Below are positions 1-12,700 of a stretch of 64,000 bases of DNA, piece after piece. The DNA is taken from assembly GCA_009869945.1 (NCBI GenBank), contig WIXG01000033.1, positions 186,001-250,000 on the forward strand. Direction: 5' to 3'. Numbering within the stretch: the first letter of the stretch is position 1; each line of letters begins with the position of its first letter. The stretch is from Mesaphorura yosii. Taxonomy: Eukaryota; Arthropoda; Collembola; Poduromorpha; Tullbergiidae. A model generated the notes under the pieces. The model was given only the letters and a program-made list of their open reading frames with translations, had not been told where the DNA came from and made no database searches. A program made the translations under genes and the position numbers.

Positions 1-730
1 AATCCAGACATACTCAGGCTTAATCAAAGAGTGATTCAAATATAGACTGGATTGAAACGTTAATTATGCGGTGGTGTCACCAACAATGCCCACGCATTAT
101 TGAATGTTTACGTGAAAGGTGAAATACTCGGCTGCTCTTTGGGCAATGCGTAGATGACTTCGCATCCACACTTGCACGTGTAGCACTCTAAAATATGTCA
201 CGCAGTGGCGTGACATAAGAGAAAGATGCAAGCTGTTGACAACTGACAAGTTCAATTCTCAGAACCTTACATTAAGTTCAACTTTCTACGCGTGATACAA
301 ATTAAAATTTTTCTCAGAACTTTTCTCATTTCGCTGTAGTACGACTGTGCTGTCCCTTGCGTAGCATTCGGCGCGGCGTATTCGTGAAAAGCCATAAAAA
401 GCATGGCTCACGGTTCAATAAAACTTTACTCCACTTTCACAATCAAAAGATGGAGAATAAAGACTCGTAGACCCGTATTTAGATCATCGCCTTGGACAGA
501 CGAAAAACTCGACGAGACCTCGAGACAGAAAATTGCCGCTAAAATTGTGGAAAATTGAGACTGCGTTTTAATAGAGTAATAAGAATTTGCTTAAAATACT
601 CCGGAAATTCGTCTTTGAACCATGCCACTATTTATTGCCAGCCATCGACTTACCTTCTGCTTTCTTTACGGTATAAATCCAATTTCTCACTTAATTAAAC
701 GGCGTATCGCGCACAAGCCATTTTACGTAC
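1..730. other. intron of the PLEKHG5-like gene (left edge)
   Basis: Sequence downstream of donor AAG|GTACGT (exon end 731). The next PH-domain exon is expected to encode a core like the human FLFTDLLLV segment. I looked for it on the minus strand and did not find it, so it should lie left of base 1. A short stretch at about 654-676 reads VKKAE before a GTAAGT, but it has no upstream open frame that fits. Confidence 0.6.
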
Positions 731-3700
731 CTTGGACGTAAACGAATCCTTAATTTTCAGGTCGCACTCAAATAAAAGCGACCGCCTCGCCGAAGTACAA
801 CCTGGCATCGGTTGAAACAGATTTAATCGAGAATGTGACTTTACGATTGATTCCAATTCATCTTCACGAGTTTCCTTTAAATACGCAGTAAACGTTCCAA
901 TAAATTTCAAATAAGTCGCATAAATATAAAGCGTGCAACTTTCTCCGCCGAAGGTCAACTAGAACTTACCACAACGTCATAAGCTTCAATACGCTCCGAA
1001 ATTCCCTGAAGACGTTCGTTGTCTTCCCGACTCCTTAGAGCGCCGTTCACACTGCGCACAAAGCGCTCCACACTCAAAATCTATATAATAAATTGGAAAT
1101 ACGTATAATTATAAAGATTTCTTCAAATCTGACATTTCCCCCAACGCCCAGCGCCACACATACCATCTCCTCCGTACACTTTCGTTGCTCCAGGTCCTCC
1201 GTGTGCTTGAGTATAGCCTTCAACAAGAGTGAATATTTGGTCATTCGTTGCATTGGTCGCACGAGAATGTCCATCAATCTCAGACGATTGCATTCCTTTC
1301 GAGTCTCGCACCACTTTAAAATACAAGCATAGTTCCTTTAGTATCCAGCCACGCTCAATTTTCTCATCAGAAGCCACGGGCACAAAGCCTTGCCAGAATG
1401 GAACTTACAACTAAATACGCTTTAAAATACTCATTTTCCTGATACTTCTCACGGCAATACTGTTGACATTTGGTTTGATCCAGACAATACTTTGTGTATG
1501 GCTGGCAGGTACTTCCAAACTGTATAGAACACAAATTTCAGTGTCAGTCGTAATTGCAGTGCCACCATTCAACATCGCCTTTCACTTACTCTAAGGAATC
1601 CATTTCTAAGCTCCGAGGGTTGAAGTGGCTGTTTGGTTTCACGTGCTTTTTGTACCATTGGCAGGAAACAATCGAGCCAGAGCAAATTGTTTGATTTGTA
1701 AATTTCAGGAATGTTGCTAAATAATTGATCACGGTCGATTTCGTTCAGGATGTTGGATGACTGCAGATTGTAGAGGCAAGCGAGGAAGAGCTGATGGGCA
1801 AATAACGAATTTAGATGTTAGCGCTAGCAATAGCAATAGCTTTATGCCTTTTTAGATTGGAGGTATTTTACAATATCAACCTCCTGACAATTGTAATTTT
1901 ATTCTATGCTATCTATGCACGGACTATTGGCTGCAGCGCAGTGACTTACATCAGTAATGACTTTCACAGTTCGTAGATAAACGACCTCGGTTTCCACGAG
2001 CTCCCAAATGGCAGTTTGCTGTTGTATACTCCGCTCACTCATGTCCTTCCAGCCCGGAACAATGCATTTCCAGTCCTCCTCGATGGAATAAATCGCTGTG
2101 TGCAAAGAAAGAGAAGAGTTCATAAATATTCCACTAAAAACGCAGACAATTTGACTTTGTCGGCTGCAAATAGCAAATCTCCACTCCTGACCCCAGAAAT
2201 GCAAATGCAAAGGTCAGAAGCCTTCAAAAGCGTTCATTATCCACATTCTACATCAAAGGTCTTTTAACCTCACACCGCGCAATCTTAAATGAGATTTAAA
2301 ATCACACACGAACTGCTCAACGGTGTGTGGCACGCCACATGCGGCGTGCAAAAATAAACGACCGGAGCCTCTAAACTCATGCTTCAGTCTAACTACTTGA
2401 AGGCGAGGATGTAGGAGAAAGAAAAAGAAACTACTTCAAAAATCAGAGAAAGCAAGCGCGTTTGAATGATTAATGCATGGATTATCAAGAGTTTGGGATT
2501 GACACGAGGCACGGTGTGGTTTGAAGTTGCAATTTTCCATCCTACCAATGATTCCATTCGCTAAAAGAAAAGACTGACGTTATTCCTCGCCTAAATTAAA
2601 AACGACAGGCGACACGAAATTCCATTTTACAGTCTTTTTCCACTTTTACAAATGGAAAATTACGCCTGCCTTTTCGAGTGTTTACAAATCACACCACAAT
2701 TAGGATTAAAAATAGCAAAACAGAAACGGGACGTAACTTACAATAGCGCGGCGTAAGCGTGAGAGCGAATCGCACGCTTAGAATTTTTGCTGTCGCCATT
2801 TATTAATAGCGTTTTGGTATATTTTCGTAAACACGAGGACGGAAATGCGCATTACTCGTATTTATGGACATTTTCCCATCGCGGAGCTTAAATCGGGAAA
2901 TTTGTTGGAAATGCAGAATCCTAATAATGAATTTGGTCAATGCAATGCTAATGTCAGATTTTATAAACTGATCTGAAATGGGACCGGCCAGTTCTTGGAA
3001 TCCTTTAAAGCAGATTAAAGTTAGATAATTGAATTTCCTAATCGGATCTTGCCGCACGCTTTCCTTTTCAGGTACTGCTGCCCGGATTTTATCCGGCATG
3101 GCATGGCACGAGCGCTCATGTAAAGAGAAAGTCGAGTCCTATTTATACTTATGCTAGAGAATGCTTCGAGCCAACCACCAGGCACACGATGACGATGATT
3201 TAGGACTCGCAGGCACGTGGAGCAGATGAACTCCACCAGAAAGGCCAAAAACAAATGGAAATTCATGTTAACGTACTCGTTCACTTGTTCTCTAACCCAT
3301 CGCTCTGTAACAAATGAACCCTATTTGTTGATGGAACAGGAACAGTATTTTATATTCAGTGCCGCCGTCTCGAGTGCGGGCGGACACCGGAGCCCGGGTC
3401 TCAGTGCTCAGCATTCAGCAACTGAAGTGAAAGCAATAAATCGAGGAGAAAAGACGCAAAGAGAATTAATGTGAAAAATGTTTGTACTCTTTTAAACCCG
3501 AGCCCTTTTGTGTGATTGTGAGATGCGATGGAACACGGATGGATATTTATCATTGTTTAGCGTAACCTGTGGACGAGAACAGAGAAGATAAAATCTGCTT
3601 TTTGCTGCATGATTCTAGGACACTTTCTTTGCATGAGTAAGCTTAAGCCCCGTTTAGTCCCGTATTGTTTAGTTTCCTCTTACTCACTCTATACGTAATT

Positions 3701-6700
3701 TGCATCTCTCATGATTCGCAACATACGACTTAATGACCTTCATCGCTACTGCTTTGCTTCCTCGGTGCGGCTTAAGTTAATCGCATTTTAAAACTTATAA
3801 GATGAAAGTGCTACGATCACTTTGTGCTACGTTATTGTTGCTGAAAGACAGCTTAAGGCCAGGCCAAGATCATTTCACCAAGTGGACTGGATAGGACAAA
3901 CTTGTTAATTCATGTAATAAGGTCGCGGGTCGAGACCTCCATGCAATGAGAACTGACATGAGAATGAGACTCGCCAAGCTACTTGTGCGCGGGTGGTAAG
4001 GGCGAAGTTTAATCTCTGTCTGTCTCCAGCTTTGCCCTGCCGACGACGAGACGTGATCTTCTTCACCCAGTGCAGTTCGCAGTTCTCAGTTCTCTTTTTG
4101 ATTTAATAAAAACAGCCCACGCACACTCGCTCCTTTCTTTCGAAACTTTCTTCTCGTTCTCGTTCTAAACTTTTGACCGGAATGAGACGTCAGACAATGA
4201 ACGAAGAGTAAAATTTGTAAGTTGTAAGTAAATGATAAAGTCATGTTGAAACTGCTCACGATTACGAGATAAATGCTTGGTAATATAAAAGTTTGTCGGT
4301 CGGTCCTTCGGGCAAGGAAGGATGTTGACAGTTTGACGACTTGATTACGAGAAAAGTTTCCGTCGTGTGACTTTCAGTGGAATTTCCACCTTCCTTTGCT
4401 GTCTTACGTCAAGTGTCCATGTGTAAATTGGCAATTTAGTACGCACAAACTTTTGATTAATTGATCTTATCGACTTTAGTGATCATGAACTCGTGAGTTC
4501 ATTTCCAAATAGAAGAACAAGAGAGCTAGAGATGCTATGCATGTAAAGTGTCTTACATTGAATCTCTTCTGTATCGGTGGGGAGAAAACTTGGTCTTGGG
4601 ATTCCGTTGGTCGAGTACGAGTTCAATTGCTCGACGAGCAGGTCCATTTTGGAATTGTCCTTGAAGGAATTGGAGAAAAGTCCGCTCCATCGGTTTGTGG
4701 ATTGCTTGGTACTCTTGACTTTAAGCGATCCTTCATGGGAAATCGATCCTTGGTGGTGGTGATTGTGGGAGGCCGTCGCTGAGGAATTCGGATCCAGAGA
4801 CGCCGAAGAAATGAGGGTCGGTGACCCACCAGAATTGCCGTAGTTGGAATCTTCGGTGGATGAACTGAAGAACTTGGACTTGCTGCTCCGCTATAGGTGT
4901 CACGAACGAAATATCTTTAAGTCTTGGGCGAATAACAAACCTCAAAAGCAAAACGCTGAACGAAAGACAAGGCAAGAAGCAAAAATCGTCGCGTCGATGA
5001 ACTTACGTTTGATGATTTCCGTGATGGTTGTTTGAATGACCTCGAATGGAATTTATGATACGGTTCCTTCACTGTAAAGAAATACAAAGCAGAAGCTTCA
5101 GTTATGAAAGTTCTTACTTAGTATAATGCTGTTATGAGTTATGAATTACATAACGAAGCCTATGAAGTAATTTCGACTTTCTTAAACTAATTACAAACTA
5201 ATTTCTGCTTTAGATTGAACCACGCAGATTTGTTTACGATGTGTTGCGAAGTTGGTGGAACCAGCAAGTCGCAATTTACGGCCACGGCACTGCCAAGATC
5301 GCATACCGCAATAGCACCTTGCTCACCCAAGTGTGGGCTTTGTGCTTGGCATTCGAAAAGTCATTAGTGCATGCAAATTATCAAGAAAGCGCAAGAAGGA
5401 AATTGGGAACACGAAAACTTTCACCGTGACCGTAGCTCAACTCGAATGTTGCTGGTGCTGCGCGCGGTACTCACATCAGAAATTCAATTTCAGGCCAGCT
5501 AAATTTAATATTGATATGCTAAAACATTACACCGCACTCTTGGGAGTTCGGCTTGACTTGTTTGCCGCATCCCTCCATCCATCATTCTCGCAATCTGAAT
5601 AGACTAACAAACAACATGATCGCGCAGAGAAGAAAGCGAGAAAAGGAACGCGATGATGAAAGCCTTTTAATGAAAAGTCACGCAAAAATCAATTTCTATT
5701 TCTAGTGTCAAGAATCGCAACACTAACGCGAAACGCAATTCAAGCAACACGGTGAAGTTTCTTTCTCTTTTCCTGGCCGATAAAAAGCTTAAAGAAATCG
5801 AAGTTCATTAGAAAAGCTTTTTTTATTCGGTGATGGCATGCTCCTTGCATCTTGCGCGCGATTACATTGCTAATTTGATGTATTCAAAGTTGAATGAACA
5901 CATTTCGCCTTGCATAATTCGGCACGGCATCGCGTTCCAGTATTCATTAGCCACATTAGCTTGCTTAGCCAGACAGGGCTTTGACGTAATTGAAACTAAT
6001 CATCGCATCGAATTACACCGCTACATGGCCACACCGAGCTTCACCGTAATCATTCTTACCTCTGACAGTTAGGTTCTTCCCTGCAACGAAGTGTGTGTCC
6101 GTGCTTGCTGGCGATGGCAGCGGGGTCTTGGAGGAGTCCACGAATATGTTAACATTTGAGATATTTATGCCCTTCCGCTCAAACAAAGGCCGGAGTGCGT
6201 CACTGAAACGAGAAAGTGGAAAGCATGTAAATCAGGTGAAGTAAATACCAAATCTGCGACTTGGTGTGTCAGAAGGATTAAAAGTTATAATCGCATTGCT
6301 CAGATAGAGAGGAAGTGCTGTGGCCAAAAATAGATTGCCCTTGCATGCTAAACTCAACGCTCAGGTGACTGAGCTCTGGAAAGCCTCACTTGACACTCAT
6401 GTTCATTGTAAGTCTAGACACGGCAGGTTCATAGTTTAAGAAAGAAATCGGTCACGCATCACGCCACCCGCCATCGACGAGATGAGAGGATTAAGATCGT
6501 ATGTCGCCTCCCGGTTGAGGTTCATAGTTGGCAGAGCATCGATTCATGGGACAAAGTTCGAAAGTTCACTAGTTCACGTGAAAGTCGAATGATAATCTGA
6601 AATTTATATTCTTTCAAACAGCTCTACTATACAGGTATGTTCATTGCTGTGGTAGTCAGCAATTCTGAAGTTCCATCAGCGTATGGTTCAGTAGTTTGAT

Positions 6701-9700
6701 ATCTTCGAAAACTTGCACAGCAGTTCGAATTTGAAACTGGATATTACGTTTACACGAGAAAGCAATAACCCATTAGCCACTCAATTTTCTCGTGCAAAGT
6801 TCATTTCAGGACCAACACTGCCCTGCATGGCGCATGATATTGCTGCGATTACCGGCTCTAAAATCAGGAGTTTACTTGTGCAATGTCCGTGCTTCATGAA
6901 TCAAGTCGATATTGTTGAAACAATCGCATCAATAAAGCATATGAGTATCATATTTCGTCTCCAGAGGAGATATACACTGCTAAAAGCTGCCTGAGCATAA
7001 CGCAAACGGATGATGGCAACGGGCGAATGTACGACGATTGCCCCCTGCGTCAATTGCCCCCTGCGATAATTGAACCACACTGCGGCAACATCCTAGCAAA
7101 ATCATTAGTCACTGTCGAAGGACACGCATAAGTGCGTATCTTCAGATGAACTGACTGAACAAGATAACGAATCCATGACAGAATACCTCTAACCTAACCT
7201 AACCTAACCTGTTTAACATGTTTTGTCACGGGCTCGAACTAGGAGCCTTCAAAGCCGAGTTCAGTCTTCATCATTAGCCACTAGATCCACTGTCCAGTCT
7301 GTGGAATAAAAATCTTTTAAATCTGTATTCGATCAAGTAATTTTTGATGTTGCCGCAGTGTCGTTCAATTATAGCAGGGGGCAATTGACGCAGGGGCAAT
7401 TGGCAGGGGGCAATTGTCGTAGGGGCAATCCACGAGGGGCAATCGTCGTGCTACGCAACGGGCATTGAACTGTGACAGCAAACAGTACTACTGAATACTT
7501 CCTTGTATGTGAAACCTCAATGGACTTATGACACTTCAGCTGTATCTGCGACTTTTGTATACGGAATTCGAGCTGGAAGCTATACTTCAGCTATTAACAA
7601 GTTGTTTCATCGGCTGCTAACTTGGAAAGAATGCACTTTCGCATGAAATGAATTAATTAATTAAAAGAATCCCGTTAACTGATTCTTGGTATTTATGGAA
7701 TCGAGTTCATTATCCAGATCTCGCATTACACCACACACGTGCATAACCTATAGTATCATCAGATTTCAATCTTGCACGTGTATCGATTTTAATTAGCTTG
7801 CATGGCCCTAGAACGTCAGTTTCTCGAGTACGCCAAAAAGTAGTATGCAACAGGGATAGATCTCCTAACCTATGAATGAATGAATGATGGATGCATGCAT
7901 GCAAATCAATCGGGCCCTATTCTGTAGTCGAGTTAAAGTGCAGACCTCGAGTCATAAAAGTCAGTCTTGACGTACTTTCTTTCACGTGTGCATGTACATG
8001 CGGTTTAAAACAAATCCAATATTTTATTGCATGATTTATGATGGATGCCTCTATTTTAAGAATTGATAAATGCCAGCTGCGGCTCGGCTGCGGGATTCTT
8101 TGCGGCTCGTAGGACGTGCGCGTGACTGCGGTTTTCCCCCCTTACATGTTCCTGAAGGCCCAAGAATTCAAAGCATGACTGGTATTGCGTTACATAATTT
8201 ACTGCCTGCCTGCCAGCGCTCGATTGCCAATGCCAGTATTTACGACAAATTCTTCTGTCCCACTTCAATTAAATGCAATGTCAGTATCGAGGGTGTGTAC
8301 TTCGTACGTGAGCATTCGTTGCGATGCCTGAGTGCTTCAATTTCTGGATCACGGACCTGCCCGCCTTGCATCCATGCCCATGCAGTCATGCACGCTAAGC
8401 AATTAATGAATTCGCCGAAATGTTGATAGTTTCGTCCATGACATCACTGGAAGAATTTAACTTGAGCTGTTGCTGACGTAAGAAGGCAAACAGCCATTCA
8501 GGTCACATGCGGACGGACCGAGGACATGAGCCGATAATCACGTTATCGGATTATTCTTGTTATATAAAAACTTTTGACATTTGTCCACGTCGTGAGGCCG
8601 GGAGCCGAGGCTACGTACTTCATACTACGACGATTTTCACGTACGACGTCTTCCTGTATTGTTTACCACTACGTGCCCGGCTGCTAATTTGTCTCGTCCC
8701 AGAATTCATTTATTTTAATGACGTTGTATGAAGTATATCGACGCGAGGAATCGTCATAAATTACTGAGCAATTTGTACAGAGTCCTCGTAATTAGATAAA
8801 TCTATCTTCGACAAGAACAAACGCTGCTGTTACCGTCGTTTAACAAGACTAAGAAGGAAGACTCAAGGAATAATAGAAAACGGAGAACAGAGACTGATGC
8901 ACCAGCAATCAGCCTTAGCCTCAGCACGTCCTTATCCTTACCTCAAGCTGGTTCCATGTGTAACGGGTAAAAATTCTTCGATTCCGGCTCCAAGCTCTCC
9001 TTCGAAACTCACGCTGTAAAACTCGTTACTCGACACCTGCGAACAGAAACAGATATTAGGCATCAGGTTTATGTACGCTGACATGGAACGATGTTGCAAG
9101 GTGATCGAATTAGAACTCGGATTATGGAAACTTTGGAAACTCAACTCCTTAAAAACCTGCCATGTCAGCCTACATGACGAGGAAGCGTGACAAAAGAAAG
9201 GTCACGCCATTCCTAAGTCGGTTACCTGAGATCGAGTCAATTTCTTCCTGCGAGCATCGCGACTTTCACTGGAACCGGTTCCGGCGTTTGGAACGTAGAG
9301 TAATTGGTCGTGAGAGGTGTCTGGTTCGGATTTGCTGTCCATGTCCTCCGCACGAAGGATCATTGCTGGGTCCAGATTGTCAATGTGAGTCAGGCTCCGG
9401 GAGCGGCCCTGGAAATGTCAAATAGTAGCACGTTGATTACTACCCCGTCATACGAACAAAGCTATAAAACAAACGCACACACAAATTAACTTCAAATACA
9501 CTTTCGGGGCCATGAACTGGGCTCACTTATGAAAATTAGCACATAATGCTGCATCCTTTTGTTCCTCTTATAGGCTTTTCATTAAATAATTGCATGTGAT
9601 TAAATTTCCCGATGTTTCCAGATGAAACCGTCTTCAGTTAACCGGCCCTTCGAGGCGACAATAAGTAAACTACTACATTCGATTGAAATGATGCCAATCA

Positions 9701-12700
9701 AATGTTCAACAAATTGAAATACAACATTGAAAAATTGTGTTATGCAACTATAATAGCAAAGTTGATCTCGCTCACGTATCAATAGTCTTGTGTACTAAAT
9801 GTATATTCCATCCCGGCGAAAGAAAAAGAAATTCCTGTTGCGTATTCAGCATTGCTTCCAATGCCATTCCAATGCCTTCCATTGCAATGCTTCCAAGATA
9901 CACACGAGATGTGAATACGACCTGCCCCACAACGTGATTATGGTAATGATGAAGAGATGCAGCCTGGGCCACTTTCTAGGCTTCACGCTACGCGCAATAA
10001 AAAAGAGACAGCCGACAACTGAAAGGACCGTACCACAGATATCTGTAAACAGGATCTGGTAAACTTTCTCTCACTTTACAACTTCTTGCCTGACATTTGT
10101 GGTTGAAGTTGTGTTGTGCTGTTGACGAAGACGATGGCAACTTTTAATAATAAAGAAAGTTTCCTTTCACTCAACTCAAACGCGACAAACAATAAGATCG
10201 CAAGAACATGAAGCCTGCATCTCTTTGTGGTGCGGCGCGTAACCAAATCCAGCTACGGATGTAATCAAGACGCTGATCCCGTCAAGTCAGGGCAACAGAA
10301 CACAATGACAATACAACATATAAAGAGGCTTAAGTAGAAGCAGAAGGTAGATAAATAAGATCTTGACATAACAAGAGTACAATGACATAATACATTATCC
10401 ACGTCGATAACGAAAACGTTATAAATGCATATCGCACGAATTGCACGTGCCCGGTGGAGTAACAATTTCAAGTGCGTCAAACTCTCCGACAGTGAAGCGA
10501 AAACATGCCGCCGCCGGCACGGTGCAGGTAAGTAAATAAGCGTCCTCGTCATCGTCGTCGCATTGTTTGTCCGAAGAAGAAAGGCAAAGGAATACTGAAC
10601 ACAAATACAAAGACTTCGCTCATAATGCAGAAAGCCTTTAGCAAACAAAAGGTTCAATTTTGTGACAGCTCACCAAACTTACGAGTCATAGCCTTCTCTT
10701 GCTGAGCGGTTATGAAAATGAATTTACGCTACACTCCAGTTCATATTAATGACAGCTTTCACATTACAAAAGCTCGAAACCTACCTTGTTCTACCTTTGC
10801 CCTGCCTCCGCCGAACAGCACTGGATATGAAACTGACTTTCAGGATTAATTCTCCTCACCCTTGTCGTCTCAACTCAACACAAAAAGAGGGATCCGTCTC
10901 AACGTCTCAAGATGACGTCTTGTCATGAACCAAAATCTTGGCCTTTAGACCTAACCGCACCGAACAGATTAATGTTCCAACCCTTGCAAGTCTTGGTCAT
11001 GGTCGTGATTGACACTTTCAATTAAGTGCTCAAATCCGTAATTCCACATCCAACTAGATCAAAGAGATGATCAAGATCAAGAGAAAGAAGAACTGAAGTC
11101 TGAGAGGAGAAAGTTTGCTGTCCACTTTGCCTTTCACGCTTTCACCATCGTAAATTATTTGGAATTTCGTTCGCTCTTGATTCCATTAATCGATGCCAGT
11201 TCATCAGGTTTCTTAAGCTTTTACCACATTGCTTTCATTGCTTCGACCATGCACAACTTAAATCTGTATCCCATCCCAATCGCATGTATGCCAGTAGATC
11301 ATATTGATATCGATAGCTCCTAATTCCTATGTTTTGACTCTAAGGGAGTTCGGACCTGCGAACAATATGCGTCAACTCCAAACAAAGCACAAAGCCCCAG
11401 ACGATGACGTCTGACACTTTCACTCTTGCAATGCTTGCACAACAAAAGAAGTAATAATTATAGCACGTGTGAAGTGTGAGCCTACGCGAGACAATAATAG
11501 AGTCCAGAAGTCTATTTCTGTCACGATAAAACTGGAGAAAAAATTACAAATCCTTTGTAAAAAGCTTGAAAAGTGCCTAAAAAGTGGGGCGCAAAAGCTA
11601 AAAATAATATTTATTCATTCCTCTATCGGAGATAAAGTTGGAATCTGAGAAATTCTCCTTTATTCCGGCGTGTAAAGTGTGAAGTGAAATCAATAGGTGC
11701 AGTATGGGCCTCACAAAAAGCTTAATGCAACAATGCACAGTGAAACATTGTAATGTTTCATGGAATCGAGCTCACGCGAGTTGGAGTTTACTCAAGCCAA
11801 CACTACACGCAGTAGTTTATTGACTTTGAAGTTAATTGATGATGACGTACGTCATTTTTCCAATGATTCTATAATTATGACAAGAAATAGAAACTTTGCA
11901 TGCTCTGGAAATGATTGCAAATATAGAACTACATAAGCAAGGCTAAGCGGAGGGAAGCCATTGCCCTGACCGACCGGTAGGTAGGTCCGAGAGCGAGTCG
12001 AGACCGTTGGACTTGGACATAGACTGGACTCGACTCGAGTCCAGTTATTGGTTGTTAATGGTTCTCAGCTCAGCAAATAAATAATGCCATTAGTGTCATG
12101 CATCATGTTATGACGTGGATGTAGCGAAAATGTGTGCATCGTGAATCGCACATGCCACCGTGCTGTGCAACACAAACAATCAACCTAAATCGAGAACTCA
12201 CGTCGAGAGTAAGTAAAGAGAATACTTCCAGCAGGCCAGTCTTCCGCATGTCCATTTTCACTGCCCACTGCTGGTTCCAAAGTACCATGTCCAAGATTCA
12301 GGATTCCATGGATGAAAAATCGCGATTCGCGAATCGTCAAAAGGAATCACATGCAAATCACAACACCGGCATGCAGCCCAACATGCAAGGGCTTATGGAA
12401 TACTTACGCTAAAGAAAACACTACTAAATATTTCAGTTCACAACAACACCAAGATACGAGAAATGGGAGAAACTGAATAAGTAAGAGTATGAACCTGGAT
12501 CTTCGTTCCGGGTGGTGAAACTACGAGAAAAATCTGCATGGCTGACCGCATGAAATCCCGGTGGACACTGTCTGGACTCAGTTTACATTTCGTTGACGAG
12601 GGCATGACAGCATCAAACGTCAGCAACTTCAGCTGGGAACACTTTCAGGTCAAGCGTTTCATTGTTTACAGCGAACACAACTTGCAAATGGCAAGGATGG

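Larger units (their letters stand above)
7025..7454. mobile_element. 430-bp fold-back / MITE-like element with long inverted repeats
   Basis: Left arm 7031-7092 and right arm 7346-7449 are inverted copies: both contain (read inward) ACGACGATTGCCCC, copies of ATTGCCCC, a TAATTGAAC block and CACTGCGGCAACATC. The left arm has two ATTGCCCC-type units and the right arm has five, so the arm has expanded by short tandem duplication, as in Foldback-type elements. A direct repeat GCAACGGGC lies at 7016-7024 and 7455-7463, a plausible 9-bp target duplication. The outermost 6-10 bases between the direct repeats and the arms match poorly. No transposase is encoded, so it must be non-autonomous. It sits in a PLEKHG5 intron (6203-8941). 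Confidence 0.75.

Noticed and set aside
7025-7454. Reading the G-rich repeats of the element as a promoter CpG island
   Set aside because: The repeats are arranged as inverted arms with flanking direct repeats, which fits a mobile element better.
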